From an uncultured Leucobacter sp. (GTDB lineage: Bacteria; Actinomycetota; Actinomycetes; Actinomycetales; Microbacteriaceae), in assembly GCA_937872275.1 (NCBI GenBank), contig CALMSE010000004.1:1-5210 (forward strand): DNA of 5,210 nt. Reading direction: 5' to 3'. Within the stretch, counting starts at the first letter, position 1, and each line of letters begins with the position of its first letter. The notes below the pieces were generated by a model. That model was not told the origin of the DNA, ran no database searches, and saw only the letters and a program-made list of their open reading frames with translations. The translations under genes were made by a program, and so were the position numbers. Positions 1-5,210 of this stretch are shown one piece after another.

Positions 1-36
1 AGCGCGCGTGGCGGGGGGCGGAACAGCGGCAGGGCC

Positions 37-59
37 GCCGCCGCGGGCCCCGCGGCGGC
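37..59 (-). terminator. Possible hairpin terminator after uppS
   Basis: An 11-bp perfect inverted repeat (37-47 against 49-59, arm GCCGCCGCGGG) lies 28 nt beyond the uppS stop codon, read on the minus strand. The arms are separated by a single base, so a real hairpin would have a shorter stem with a loop of several bases. No T-tract follows it on the minus strand (the next bases are GGCCCTGCCGCTG). It would therefore have to be the U-less type of terminator proposed for actinobacteria, or simply mark the 3' end of the transcript. Any sequence this GC-rich forms strong hairpins by chance, and a minus-strand reading frame opening at 70 would contain it, so the call is tentative. Confidence 0.35.
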
Positions 60-87
60 TGATCCGCCATCGGGGCGGCCCTCTCGT

Positions 88-879
88 CTACTCCCCGCCG
101 GGCACGTCGACCGCGCCGCCGAAGCGGCGATCCCGCTCCTGGTAGATCTCGATCGCGCGCCACAGCTCGCGGCGATCGAAGTCCGGCCACAGGGTGTCGA
201 GGAACACCATCTCGGCGTACGCCGACTGCCAGAGCATGAAGTTGCTCGTGCGCTGCTCGCCGCTCGAGCGCAGGAAGAGGTCGACCTCCGGGAGTTCCGG
301 CACGTAGAGGTGCCGGGCGATCGTGCGCTCCGTGATGCCGTGGGGCGAGAGGCGGCCGGAGGCGACCTCCGCCGCGATCGCGCGCACCGCGTCGGTGAGC
401 TCGTTGCGGCCGCCGTAGTTGACGCACATCGTCAGGGTGAGGCCCGTGTTCTTCGCGGTGGCGCGCTCGGCGGCCTTCAGCTCGCTGATGACCGAGCCCC
501 ACAGCCGGGGTCTGCGCCCGGCCCAGCGCATGCGCACGTTCCATGCGTCGAGCTGGGCGCGCCGGCGGCGCAGCACATCGCGGTTGAAGCCCATGAGGAA
601 GCGCACCTCGTCGGGGGAGCGGCGCCAGTTCTCGGTCGAGAAGGCGTAGACGCTGAGGTGGGTGACACCGGCCTGGATCGCTCCCGCGATGACGTCGAGC
701 AGCGCCTGCTCGCCGCGGCGGTGCCCCTCGACGCGCGGCAGCCCCCGCTGGTTGGCCCAGCGGCCGTTGCCGTCCATCACGATGGCGACGTGGCCCGGCA
801 CCTGGCCGCGGAACGCCGGCGGGTGCTCGCCGGTCCAGTCGACCGGCACGAGCTCGGCGGGGGCGCGGCGCTTGTTCAC
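88..879 (-). CDS. uppS: Isoprenyl transferase (undecaprenyl/decaprenyl diphosphate synthase, UppS)
   Basis: A cis-prenyltransferase of 263 aa, a normal length for the family. It condenses isopentenyl diphosphate units onto an allylic primer at the cytoplasmic membrane face, giving the long-chain polyprenyl diphosphate precursor of the lipid carrier for peptidoglycan and other wall polymers. The family signature is clear: [13 protein letters not shown] at 30-42 with the catalytic, Mg-binding Asp36; EGHRRG at 51-56 with His53; YAFSTENW at 78-85; [10 protein letters not shown] at 152-161; and [20 protein letters not shown] at 204-223, holding the diphosphate-binding Arg204 and Arg210 and the metal-binding Glu223. 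Two positions in that last motif differ from the usual RTSGEQRLSNF (Thr to Ser at 205, Leu to Thr at 211). The GTG start is chosen because it gives the usual short lead before [12 protein letters not shown]. There is no clear Shine-Dalgarno, but a -10-like box lies 6 nt upstream. Actinobacteria often have two such synthases, one making a short product. The recO neighbour matches the long-chain gene (as Rv2361c in M. tuberculosis), but chain length cannot be read from the sequence. Confidence 0.96.
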   Translation of the reverse strand: MNKRRAPAELVPVDWTGEHPPAFRGQVPGHVAIVMDGNGRWANQRGLPRVEGHRRGEQALLDVIAGAIQAGVTHLSVYAFSTENWRRSPDEVRFLMGFNRDVLRRRRAQLDAWNVRMRWAGRRPRLWGSVISELKAAERATAKNTGLTLTMCVNYGGRNELTDAVRAIAAEVASGRLSPHGITERTIARHLYVPELPEVDLFLRSSGEQRTSNFMLWQSAYAEMVFLDTLWPDFDRRELWRAIEIYQERDRRFGGAVDVPGGE

Positions 880-885
880 CCGTTC

Positions 886-913
886 ACTGTAGCGCGCGGC
901 CCGGGCCTGTCCG
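886..913 (-). promoter_or_regulatory. Candidate leaderless promoter of uppS
   Basis: On the minus strand, TACAGT (891 down to 886) fits the actinobacterial -10 pattern TANNNT. CGGACA (913 down to 908) matches four of six bases of TTGACA, and the spacer is 16 nt. Only six bases (GAACGG) separate the -10 hexamer from the GTG start of uppS, so transcription would begin at or next to the start codon. That fits the missing ribosome binding site. It lies in the 80-nt gap between recO and uppS, so uppS could be transcribed apart from recO. Predicted by eye only. Confidence 0.45.
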
Positions 914-959
914 CCTCCGCCCGTCCCCGCCGGTCTCTCCGCCGTACCCTCGGCCGGGC

Positions 960-1676
960 TCACCTCGCGCCGAGGCTGCGCAGACCGCGTTCGAGGTGCC
1001 ACTGGGTGTACGCGGCGGCGATGCCGGCCGCCTGGCCCCGCTCGCGCTCCCCGGCTGCGAGCGCGCGATCCCAGTCGCCCGCGAGGAGGGCGGCGAGCAG
1101 CTCGACGCTGCCGGGCTCGAGGCTCGGTGCTCCCGGCACCCGGCAGCTCTCGCAGACCACGCCGCCGAGCTGCACGACCACGTGCGTATGGGGGCCGGGC
1201 GCGCCGCACTTCACGCAATCTTCGAAGCCCGGCTCCCAGCCCGCTGCGGAGACGGCGCGCAGCAGGTAGCCGTCGCGCACGAGGCCGGGCGCGATCCGCC
1301 CCTGCGCCAGCGTGCGCAGCGCGCCCACCAGCAGCCGGTACTGCTCGGGGGCGGGACCGCCCTCGCTCAGCCGCTCCGCCGTCTCGACCATCACGCTGCC
1401 CGCGTGGTAGCGCTCGTAGTCCTCGGTGATGCGCGGGCCGTAGGCGCCGAGGGTGGAGGCCTGGGTGATCGTGTCGAGGGTGCGGCCCTCGTACAGCTGA
1501 AGCTCGGCCACCATGAAGGGCTCGAGCCTCGCGCCGAACTTCGAGGAGGTGCGGCGCACCCCCTTCGCCGCGGCGCGCAGGAGGCCGCGGCCGAGCGTCA
1601 GCATCGTCACGATGCGGTCGGCCTCGCCGAGCTTCTGGGTGCGCAGCACGACGCCTTGCTCGCGGTAGAGGGGCAC
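960..1676 (-). CDS. recO: DNA repair protein RecO
   Basis: A 238-aa RecO, the usual size. RecO acts with RecR (and RecF) to displace SSB and load RecA onto single-stranded DNA at gaps, and it anneals complementary strands. The N-terminal OB-fold (about 1-80) opens with [22 protein letters not shown], followed by [16 protein letters not shown] at 39-54, both typical of actinobacterial RecO. The C-terminal helical part holds a four-Cys zinc motif, Cys154-x2-Cys157 and Cys175-x2-Cys178. The reading frame is open upstream to 1817, but homologues begin at this (M/V)PLYR position and the extra codons read as low-complexity Arg/Ala sequence overlapping dusB, so GTG at 1676 is taken as the start. There is no Shine-Dalgarno; a GAGAAT hexamer ends 6 nt before the GTG, so the message may be leaderless. 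uppS follows 80 nt downstream on the same strand, and dusB is divergent. Confidence 0.95.
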   Translation of the reverse strand: MPLYREQGVVLRTQKLGEADRIVTMLTLGRGLLRAAAKGVRRTSSKFGARLEPFMVAELQLYEGRTLDTITQASTLGAYGPRITEDYERYHAGSVMVETAERLSEGGPAPEQYRLLVGALRTLAQGRIAPGLVRDGYLLRAVSAAGWEPGFEDCVKCGAPGPHTHVVVQLGGVVCESCRVPGAPSLEPGSVELLAALLAGDWDRALAAGERERGQAAGIAAAYTQWHLERGLRSLGAR

Positions 1677-1712
1677 GGCCCCATTCTCGCCGAAACCGGG
1701 CGGCGACGCGCG

Positions 1713-1727
1713 ATCCGCGCCGCGGAT
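1713..1727. repeat. 7-bp palindrome between recO and dusB
   Basis: ATCCGCG and CGCGGAT flank a single C, giving a perfect 7-bp dyad inside the divergent intergenic region. It could be an operator for a dimeric regulator of dusB or recO. It is short and GC-rich, and I do not recognise it as the site of a known regulator. Confidence 0.25.
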
Positions 1728-1735
1728 GAGAGAAT

Positions 1736-1740
1736 GGAGG
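1736..1740 (+). promoter_or_regulatory. Ribosome binding site of dusB
   Basis: GGAGG is a perfect Shine-Dalgarno core four bases before the ATG at 1745, and it supports that start. It overlaps the last two bases of the GAGAATGG repeat. If GAGAAT were the true -10, transcription would begin downstream of this site and it would not be in the mRNA. Either the SD is used and the promoter lies further upstream, or the reverse. Confidence 0.6.
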
Positions 1741-1744
1741 CACC

Positions 1745-2929
1745 ATGCCTGCCACCCTCGCCGATCGCCGCCTGCGCATCGGGCCCCTCGCGCTCGACGT
1801 GCCCGTCGTGCTCGCACCCATGGCGGGCATCACGAACACGGCGTTCCGCAGACTCTGCCGCGAGTACGGAGCAGGCCTCTACGTCAGCGAGATGATCACG
1901 AGCCGGGCCCTCGTCGAGCGCACGCCCGCGTCGCTGCGACTCATCAAGCACCACGAGAGCGAGACCCCGCGCTCCATCCAGCTCTACGGGGTCGACCCGA
2001 AGACCGTGGCCGAGGCGGTGCGATTCCTCGTCGACCAGGATCTGGCCGACCACATCGACCTGAACTTCGGCTGCCCCGTGCCGAAGGTCACGCGGAAGGG
2101 AGGCGGATCCGCGCTGCCCTGGAAGACCGACCTCTTCCGCGCGATCGTCGAGCAGGCGGTGCGGGCCGCGGGAGCGCTCCCGCTCACCATCAAGATGCGC
2201 AAGGGCATCGACGCGGATCACCTCACCTTCCTCGAGGCCGCCCGGGCGGCCGAGGGCGCCGGGGTCGCGGCGATCGCCCTGCACGGCCGCACGGCGAACG
2301 AGTTCTACTCGGGCCAGGCCGACTGGGCTTCGATCGCGACGCTCAAGGAGGCGGTCACGAGCGTGCCGGTGCTCGGCAACGGCGACATCTGGAGCGCCGA
2401 CGACGCGATCCGCATGGTGCGCGAGACCGGCTGCGACGGCGTGGTGGTGGGGCGCGGCTGCCTCGGCCGTCCCTGGCTCTTCGGCGATCTCGCCGCGGCG
2501 TTCCGGGCCGAGGCCGGCGAGATCGGCTGGGACGAGGCCCGCGCCGCGACCGCGCGGCCCGGGCTCGGCTTCGTCATGTCGGCGATGCGCCGGCACACGG
2601 AGCTGCTCGTCGAGTTCTTCGATGGTGACGAGGATCGGGCCTGTCGCGACATCCGCAAGCACGTCGCCTGGTATTTCAAGGGCTACGGCGTCGGCGGCGA
2701 CACCCGGCGGGCGCTCGCGATGGTCGAATCGCTCGCGCGGATGGACGAGATCTTCGAGACGATGGATCGGACCCTGCCGTATCCCGGTGAGGAGGCGGAG
2801 GGGCCGCGCGGCCGCGCCGGCACACCCAAGCGCCCGGTGCTGCCCGACGGCTGGCTCGCGAGCCGCGCCAGCGATGGCATCGATTTCGGGGAGCTGGCCG
2901 AGGCGGAACGGGACGACGGCGGTGGCTGA
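1745..2929 (+). CDS. dusB: tRNA-dihydrouridine synthase, DusB family
   Basis: A 394-aa flavoenzyme of the Dus family. It reduces specific uridines of tRNA to dihydrouridine using FMN and NAD(P)H, in the cytoplasm. The N-terminal TIM barrel (about 15-250) carries [15 protein letters not shown] at 24-38 (FMN binding), SEMITS at 48-53, [12 protein letters not shown] at 104-115 with the catalytic Cys110, IKMRKGID at 149-156, [15 protein letters not shown] at 180-194, GNGDIW at 211-216 and GRGCLGRPW at 237-245 (FMN phosphate site). The helical C-terminal domain includes [14 protein letters not shown] at 301-314. The last 45 or so residues (about 350-394) are a polar tail containing RPVLPDGWL. This makes the protein longer than E. 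coli DusB (about 320 aa) but usual for actinobacteria. The ATG is supported by GGAGG four bases upstream. The stop codon overlaps the start of dgt, which suggests co-transcription and coupled translation. Assignment to DusB rather than another Dus type rests on overall resemblance; the target uridine cannot be read here. Confidence 0.95.
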   Translation: MPATLADRRLRIGPLALDVPVVLAPMAGITNTAFRRLCREYGAGLYVSEMITSRALVERTPASLRLIKHHESETPRSIQLYGVDPKTVAEAVRFLVDQDLADHIDLNFGCPVPKVTRKGGGSALPWKTDLFRAIVEQAVRAAGALPLTIKMRKGIDADHLTFLEAARAAEGAGVAAIALHGRTANEFYSGQADWASIATLKEAVTSVPVLGNGDIWSADDAIRMVRETGCDGVVVGRGCLGRPWLFGDLAAAFRAEAGEIGWDEARAATARPGLGFVMSAMRRHTELLVEFFDGDEDRACRDIRKHVAWYFKGYGVGGDTRRALAMVESLARMDEIFETMDRTLPYPGEEAEGPRGRAGTPKRPVLPDGWLASRASDGIDFGELAEAERDDGGG

Positions 2930-4223
2930 GCCCCGCCCGCCCGAGGGCGTCGACGCCTCGGCGGTCCCCGCGGGCTACGACGCACACGACCGGGAGCGCC
3001 TCGCCCCCGAGCACCACGCCGGGCCGCGCAGCGACTTCGCGCGCGATCGGGCCCGCGTGATCCACTCGAGCGGCTGGCGGCGCCTCGCCGCGAAGACCCA
3101 GGTGCTGAGCCCCACCGCCGGCGTCGACTTCGCCCGCAATCGGCTCACCCACTCCCTCGAGGTGGCGCAGATCGGTCGCGAGCTCGCCGTCTCGCTGGGC
3201 CTCGCGCAGGACGTCGTCGACACGGCCTGCCTCGCCCACGACCTCGGGCACCCGCCGTTCGGGCACAACGGCGAGCGGGCGCTGCACACCTGGTCCGAGG
3301 CCTTCGGTGGCTTCGAGGGCAACGCGCAGACGCTCCGCATCCTGACCCGCCTGGAGCCCAAGCGCTTCGACGCCGCGGGCCGCAGCATCGGGCTGAATCT
3401 CACCCGGGCGACGCTCGACGCGAGCTGCAAGTACCCGTGGTCGCTCGCCGACGCGGCGCCCGGGAGCGGCAAGTTCGGATACTACGCCGACGACGCCGAG
3501 GTCTTCGCCTGGCTGCGCCGCGGGGCGCCGGAGCGGCACAAGTGCGTCGAGGCCCAGACGATGGACCTCAGCGACGACATCGCCTATTCGGTGCACGACT
3601 TCGAAGACGCGATCGTGGGCGAGTTCATCGACCCCGAGATGCTCACCGCCCGTGCGGGGCACGACGCGCTGCTCACCGCGGTCGCCGAGTGGTCGGGCGG
3701 ATCCTTCGCCGCGGATCGGATGGGCATCGACGAACTGGGCGCCGCCTTCGAGCGGCTCGCCGCGCTCGAGACCTGGCCGACGAGCTGGGCGGGGTCGCGG
3801 CGCGACCAGGCGAAGCTCAAGAACTTCACGAGCGAGCTGATCGGGCGCTTCGCTCGCGCCTCGATCCGTCTGACCCTCGAGGCCGCCGACGGCCGCCCGC
3901 TCGCGCGCTACGGCGGCGACATCCTGGTGCCCGACGAGGTGCGGGCCGAGATCGCGGTGCTGAAGGGCGTGGTGGCCGCCTTCGTCATGGAGATCGGGCG
4001 GCGCAAGCCCGCCTATCGCCGTCAGCGCGAGCTGCTCCAGGATCTGCTCGAAGCTCTCTGGGAGTCGGGGGAGGCCGAGCTCGAGCCGGCCTTCGCCGCC
4101 GATTACCGCGAGGCCGCCACCGAGGCCGACGCCCGGCGCGCCGTGGTGGATCAGGTCGCGTCGCTGACCGACCAGTCCGCCATCGCCTGGCATCGGCGGC
4201 TCTGCGACGTGTCGTCGATCTGA
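2922..4223 (+). CDS. dgt: Deoxyguanosinetriphosphate triphosphohydrolase-like protein (HD domain)
   Basis: A 433-aa HD-superfamily enzyme of the Dgt type. It hydrolyses dGTP or other dNTPs to the deoxynucleoside and tripolyphosphate, and so helps set dNTP pools. The metal site is complete: His77 in RLTHS (74-78), His106-Asp107 in CLAHDLGHPPFGHNGERA (103-120), with His110 and His115 nearby, and the distal Asp in MDLSDDIAYSVHD (214-226, Asp218/Asp219). The conserved substrate-binding region ARDRARVIHSSGWRRLAAKTQV lies at 40-61, and FEGNAQTLRIL at 131-141 is another family hallmark. The length matches the shorter dGTPase-like subfamily (about 420 aa) rather than E. coli Dgt (505 aa), so the preferred dNTP and any allosteric control are uncertain. 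The frame is open upstream to 2622 inside dusB. The GTG at 2922 is chosen because it gives the usual N-terminal lead and an 8-nt overlap with the end of dusB. Only a weak GGGA (2910-2913) could act as Shine-Dalgarno, which suits translational coupling. dnaG follows, a pairing also seen in mycobacteria. Confidence 0.94.
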   Translation: MAEPRPPEGVDASAVPAGYDAHDRERLAPEHHAGPRSDFARDRARVIHSSGWRRLAAKTQVLSPTAGVDFARNRLTHSLEVAQIGRELAVSLGLAQDVVDTACLAHDLGHPPFGHNGERALHTWSEAFGGFEGNAQTLRILTRLEPKRFDAAGRSIGLNLTRATLDASCKYPWSLADAAPGSGKFGYYADDAEVFAWLRRGAPERHKCVEAQTMDLSDDIAYSVHDFEDAIVGEFIDPEMLTARAGHDALLTAVAEWSGGSFAADRMGIDELGAAFERLAALETWPTSWAGSRRDQAKLKNFTSELIGRFARASIRLTLEAADGRPLARYGGDILVPDEVRAEIAVLKGVVAAFVMEIGRRKPAYRRQRELLQDLLEALWESGEAELEPAFAADYREAATEADARRAVVDQVASLTDQSAIAWHRRLCDVSSI

Positions 4224-4229
4224 GCGGCG

Positions 4230-4259
4230 CTGAAACCTCGTGCTCCACTGAACTACACT
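4230..4259 (+). promoter_or_regulatory. Candidate leaderless promoter of dnaG
   Basis: TACACT at 4254-4259 is a good -10 hexamer (TANNNT), preceded by CTGAAA at 4230-4235 (four of six bases of TTGACA) with an 18-nt spacer. Transcription would start about 7 nt beyond the -10, at or within a base or two of the dnaG ATG at 4268. No Shine-Dalgarno precedes that ATG, in agreement with a leaderless message. The stretch is locally AT-richer than its surroundings. dnaG could also be read through from dusB-dgt, as no terminator is visible in the 44-nt gap. Confidence 0.5.
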
Positions 4260-4267
4260 CGGTGCTT

Positions 4268-5210
4268 ATGGCGGGCCGGATCAAAGCGAGCGATGTCGAG
4301 GAGGTCAAGCGCCGCACCGACCTCGCCGAGCTCGTGGGCGACTACGTCGCGCTGAAGCGCGCGGGCGCCGACTCGATGAAGGGCCTCTGCCCCTTCCACG
4401 ACGAGCGCAGCCCGAGCTTCCACGTGCGGCCGGGCCTCGGCTACTACCACTGCTTCGGCTGCGGCGAGTCGGGCGACGCGATCTCCTTCCTGCAGCGCAT
4501 GGACCACCTCACCTTCGCGGAATCGGTGGAGCGGCTGGCGGCGCGCATCAACTACGTTCTCAGCTACGAGGAGGGCGGCGAGCGGCGCCAGGAGGGGCCG
4601 AACCGGGCCCGCCTGCTGGCCGCGAACCAGGCGGCGGCCGCGTACTTCGTGCAGCAGCTCGCAGGGGAGGAGGGCGGTACCGCGCGATCGTTCCTCGCCG
4701 AGCGCGGCTTCGACGCCGCCGCCTGCGAGCGGTTCGGCGTGGGCTACGCCCCGCGGGGGTGGGACGGACTCTCCAAGCATCTCGCGGCCCAGGGCTTCAC
4801 CCGGCAGGAGCTCGCGCAGGCGGGCCTCGTCTCGGAGGGGCAGCGGGGCGTCTACGATCGCTTCCGCGGGCGCGTGATCTGGCCGATCCGCGACACGAGC
4901 ACCCAGGTCATCGGCTTCGGCGCGCGCCGGCTCTACGACGACGACAACGGGCCCAAGTACCTGAACACCCCCGAGACCCCGGTCTATCAGAAGTCGCGCG
5001 TGCTCTACGGGCTCGACCTCGCGAAGCGCGCCATCTCGCGCGGTCACCGGGCGGTGGTCGTCGAGGGCTACACCGACGTCATGGCCTGCCACCTCGCCGG
5101 GGAGGAGACGGCCGTCGCGACCTGCGGCACCGCGTTCGGCAAGGAGCACATCACGGTGCTGCGCCGCATCATGGGCGACGACGCGGCGGCCGAGGTGGTC
5201 TTCACCTTCG
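4268..5210 (+). CDS. dnaG: DNA primase DnaG (5' part, cut by window edge)
   Basis: The first 314 residues of DNA primase, about half of a protein usually near 600-640 aa; the frame is open at the right edge. DnaG makes the RNA primers for leading- and lagging-strand DNA synthesis at the replication fork, together with the DnaB helicase. The N-terminal CHC2 zinc finger is intact: Cys41-x2-His44 in CPFHDERSPSFHV and Cys62-x2-Cys65 in YHCFGCGESGD. The RNA-polymerase core follows, with FGVGYAP at 156-162, RFRGRVIWPIRD at 198-209, VIGFGARRL at 214-222 and KYLNTPETPVYQKS at 230-243. The Toprim domain begins with VVVEGYTDVMACHLAG (263-278) carrying the metal-binding Glu266, then ATCGTAFGKEH at 284-294. 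The window ends just before the expected DGD acidic motif of Toprim. The helicase-binding C-terminal domain is not seen. ATG at 4268 is preferred because it gives the family's MA-R-I start; an in-frame GTG at 4262 would add only two residues. A probable leaderless promoter lies directly upstream. Confidence 0.97.
   Translation, partial: MAGRIKASDVEEVKRRTDLAELVGDYVALKRAGADSMKGLCPFHDERSPSFHVRPGLGYYHCFGCGESGDAISFLQRMDHLTFAESVERLAARINYVLSYEEGGERRQEGPNRARLLAANQAAAAYFVQQLAGEEGGTARSFLAERGFDAAACERFGVGYAPRGWDGLSKHLAAQGFTRQELAQAGLVSEGQRGVYDRFRGRVIWPIRDTSTQVIGFGARRLYDDDNGPKYLNTPETPVYQKSRVLYGLDLAKRAISRGHRAVVVEGYTDVMACHLAGEETAVATCGTAFGKEHITVLRRIMGDDAAAEVVFTF

Larger units (their letters stand above)
1677..1744. 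promoter_or_regulatory. Divergent recO/dusB promoter region with symmetric -10-like boxes
   Basis: This 68-nt gap must hold promoters for both directions unless one lies inside a neighbouring gene. A perfect 8-bp inverted repeat, CCATTCTC at 1681-1688 and GAGAATGG at 1730-1737, places the same hexamer GAGAAT facing each gene. It ends 6 nt before the recO GTG and 9 nt before the dusB ATG. GAGAAT has the A2 and T6 that matter most in a -10 element but lacks T1. No convincing -35 is found at 16-18 nt on either strand, where the sequence is only CG-rich. The repeat could therefore be paired -10 elements, a regulator site, or chance. Confidence 0.35.

Noticed and set aside
1677..1817. N-terminal extension of recO to an ATG at 1817
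   Set aside because: It would cover the divergent promoter region and the first codons of dusB, and RecO homologues begin at the PLYR position.
88..1839. A single 583-codon minus-strand open frame covering uppS and all of recO
   Set aside because: The first part only reads through recO in another frame as Arg/Ala/Pro-rich sequence because stop codons are rare in GC-rich DNA. Recognisable protein starts at the uppS GTG (879), and the recO frame carries the real RecO sequence.
996..1895. A 299-codon plus-strand open frame crossing recO and the start of dusB
   Set aside because: It is antisense to recO, runs out of frame into dusB, and has compositionally biased, motif-free sequence with no ribosome site noted.
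2622..2921. N-terminal extension of dgt by 100 codons inside dusB
   Set aside because: The extra residues overlap the well-conserved DusB C-terminal domain in another frame and are Arg/Ser-rich; Dgt-like proteins start close to the 2922 GTG.
2676..4193. A 505-codon minus-strand open frame opposite dgt
   Set aside because: It lies antisense to a complete HD-domain enzyme with all its motifs and shows no recognisable motif itself; this is the usual antisense shadow of GC-rich coding sequence.
4253..5149. A 298-codon minus-strand open frame opposite dnaG
   Set aside because: The plus strand encodes an unmistakable DnaG with zinc finger and Toprim start; the antisense product is low-complexity and motif-free.
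1..5210. A novel or mobile system (defence island, transposon, CRISPR, prophage)
   Set aside because: All five genes are conserved core genes in a chromosomal order known in actinobacteria. There are no spaced repeats, transposase, integrase, tRNA gene or composition shift, so nothing supports such a system.

Overview
This is an ordinary housekeeping segment of a very GC-rich chromosome. The bias towards G or C at third codon positions, the actinobacterial form of every protein and the probable leaderless promoters point to an actinobacterium. The protein style (for example the DnaG N-terminus and the long DusB) suggests Microbacteriaceae or a close relative, possibly a Leucobacter-like genus. 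The family and genus are inferred from memory of such proteins; no search was run.

Layout. Positions 1-87 hold no gene I can establish, but they contain an 11-bp GC-rich hairpin just past the end of uppS that may be a terminator. Two genes lie on the minus strand. uppS (88-879) encodes a cis-prenyl (undecaprenyl/decaprenyl) diphosphate synthase. recO (960-1676) encodes the recombination mediator. recO is upstream and uppS follows after an 80-nt gap that seems to carry its own promoter. A 68-nt divergent intergenic region (1677-1744) separates recO from three plus-strand genes. dusB (1745-2929) encodes a tRNA-dihydrouridine synthase. dgt (2922-4223) encodes an HD-domain dNTP triphosphohydrolase and overlaps dusB by 8 nt. 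dnaG (4268-5210) encodes DNA primase and runs off the right edge after about half its length. A probable leaderless promoter sits in the 44-nt gap before dnaG.

How the genes work together. RecO (RecA loading at gaps), Dgt (dNTP pool control) and DnaG (replication priming) all serve DNA replication and repair. UppS supplies the lipid carrier for cell-wall synthesis, and DusB modifies tRNA. recO-uppS and dgt-dnaG are both gene pairs found in other actinobacteria, including Mycobacterium tuberculosis. I see no mobile element, CRISPR array, RNA gene, frameshift or sign of transfer, and no undescribed system. The items most worth a second look are regulatory: a symmetric inverted repeat in the recO/dusB divergent region, and -10-like boxes set 6-8 nt before the start codons of uppS, recO and dnaG.
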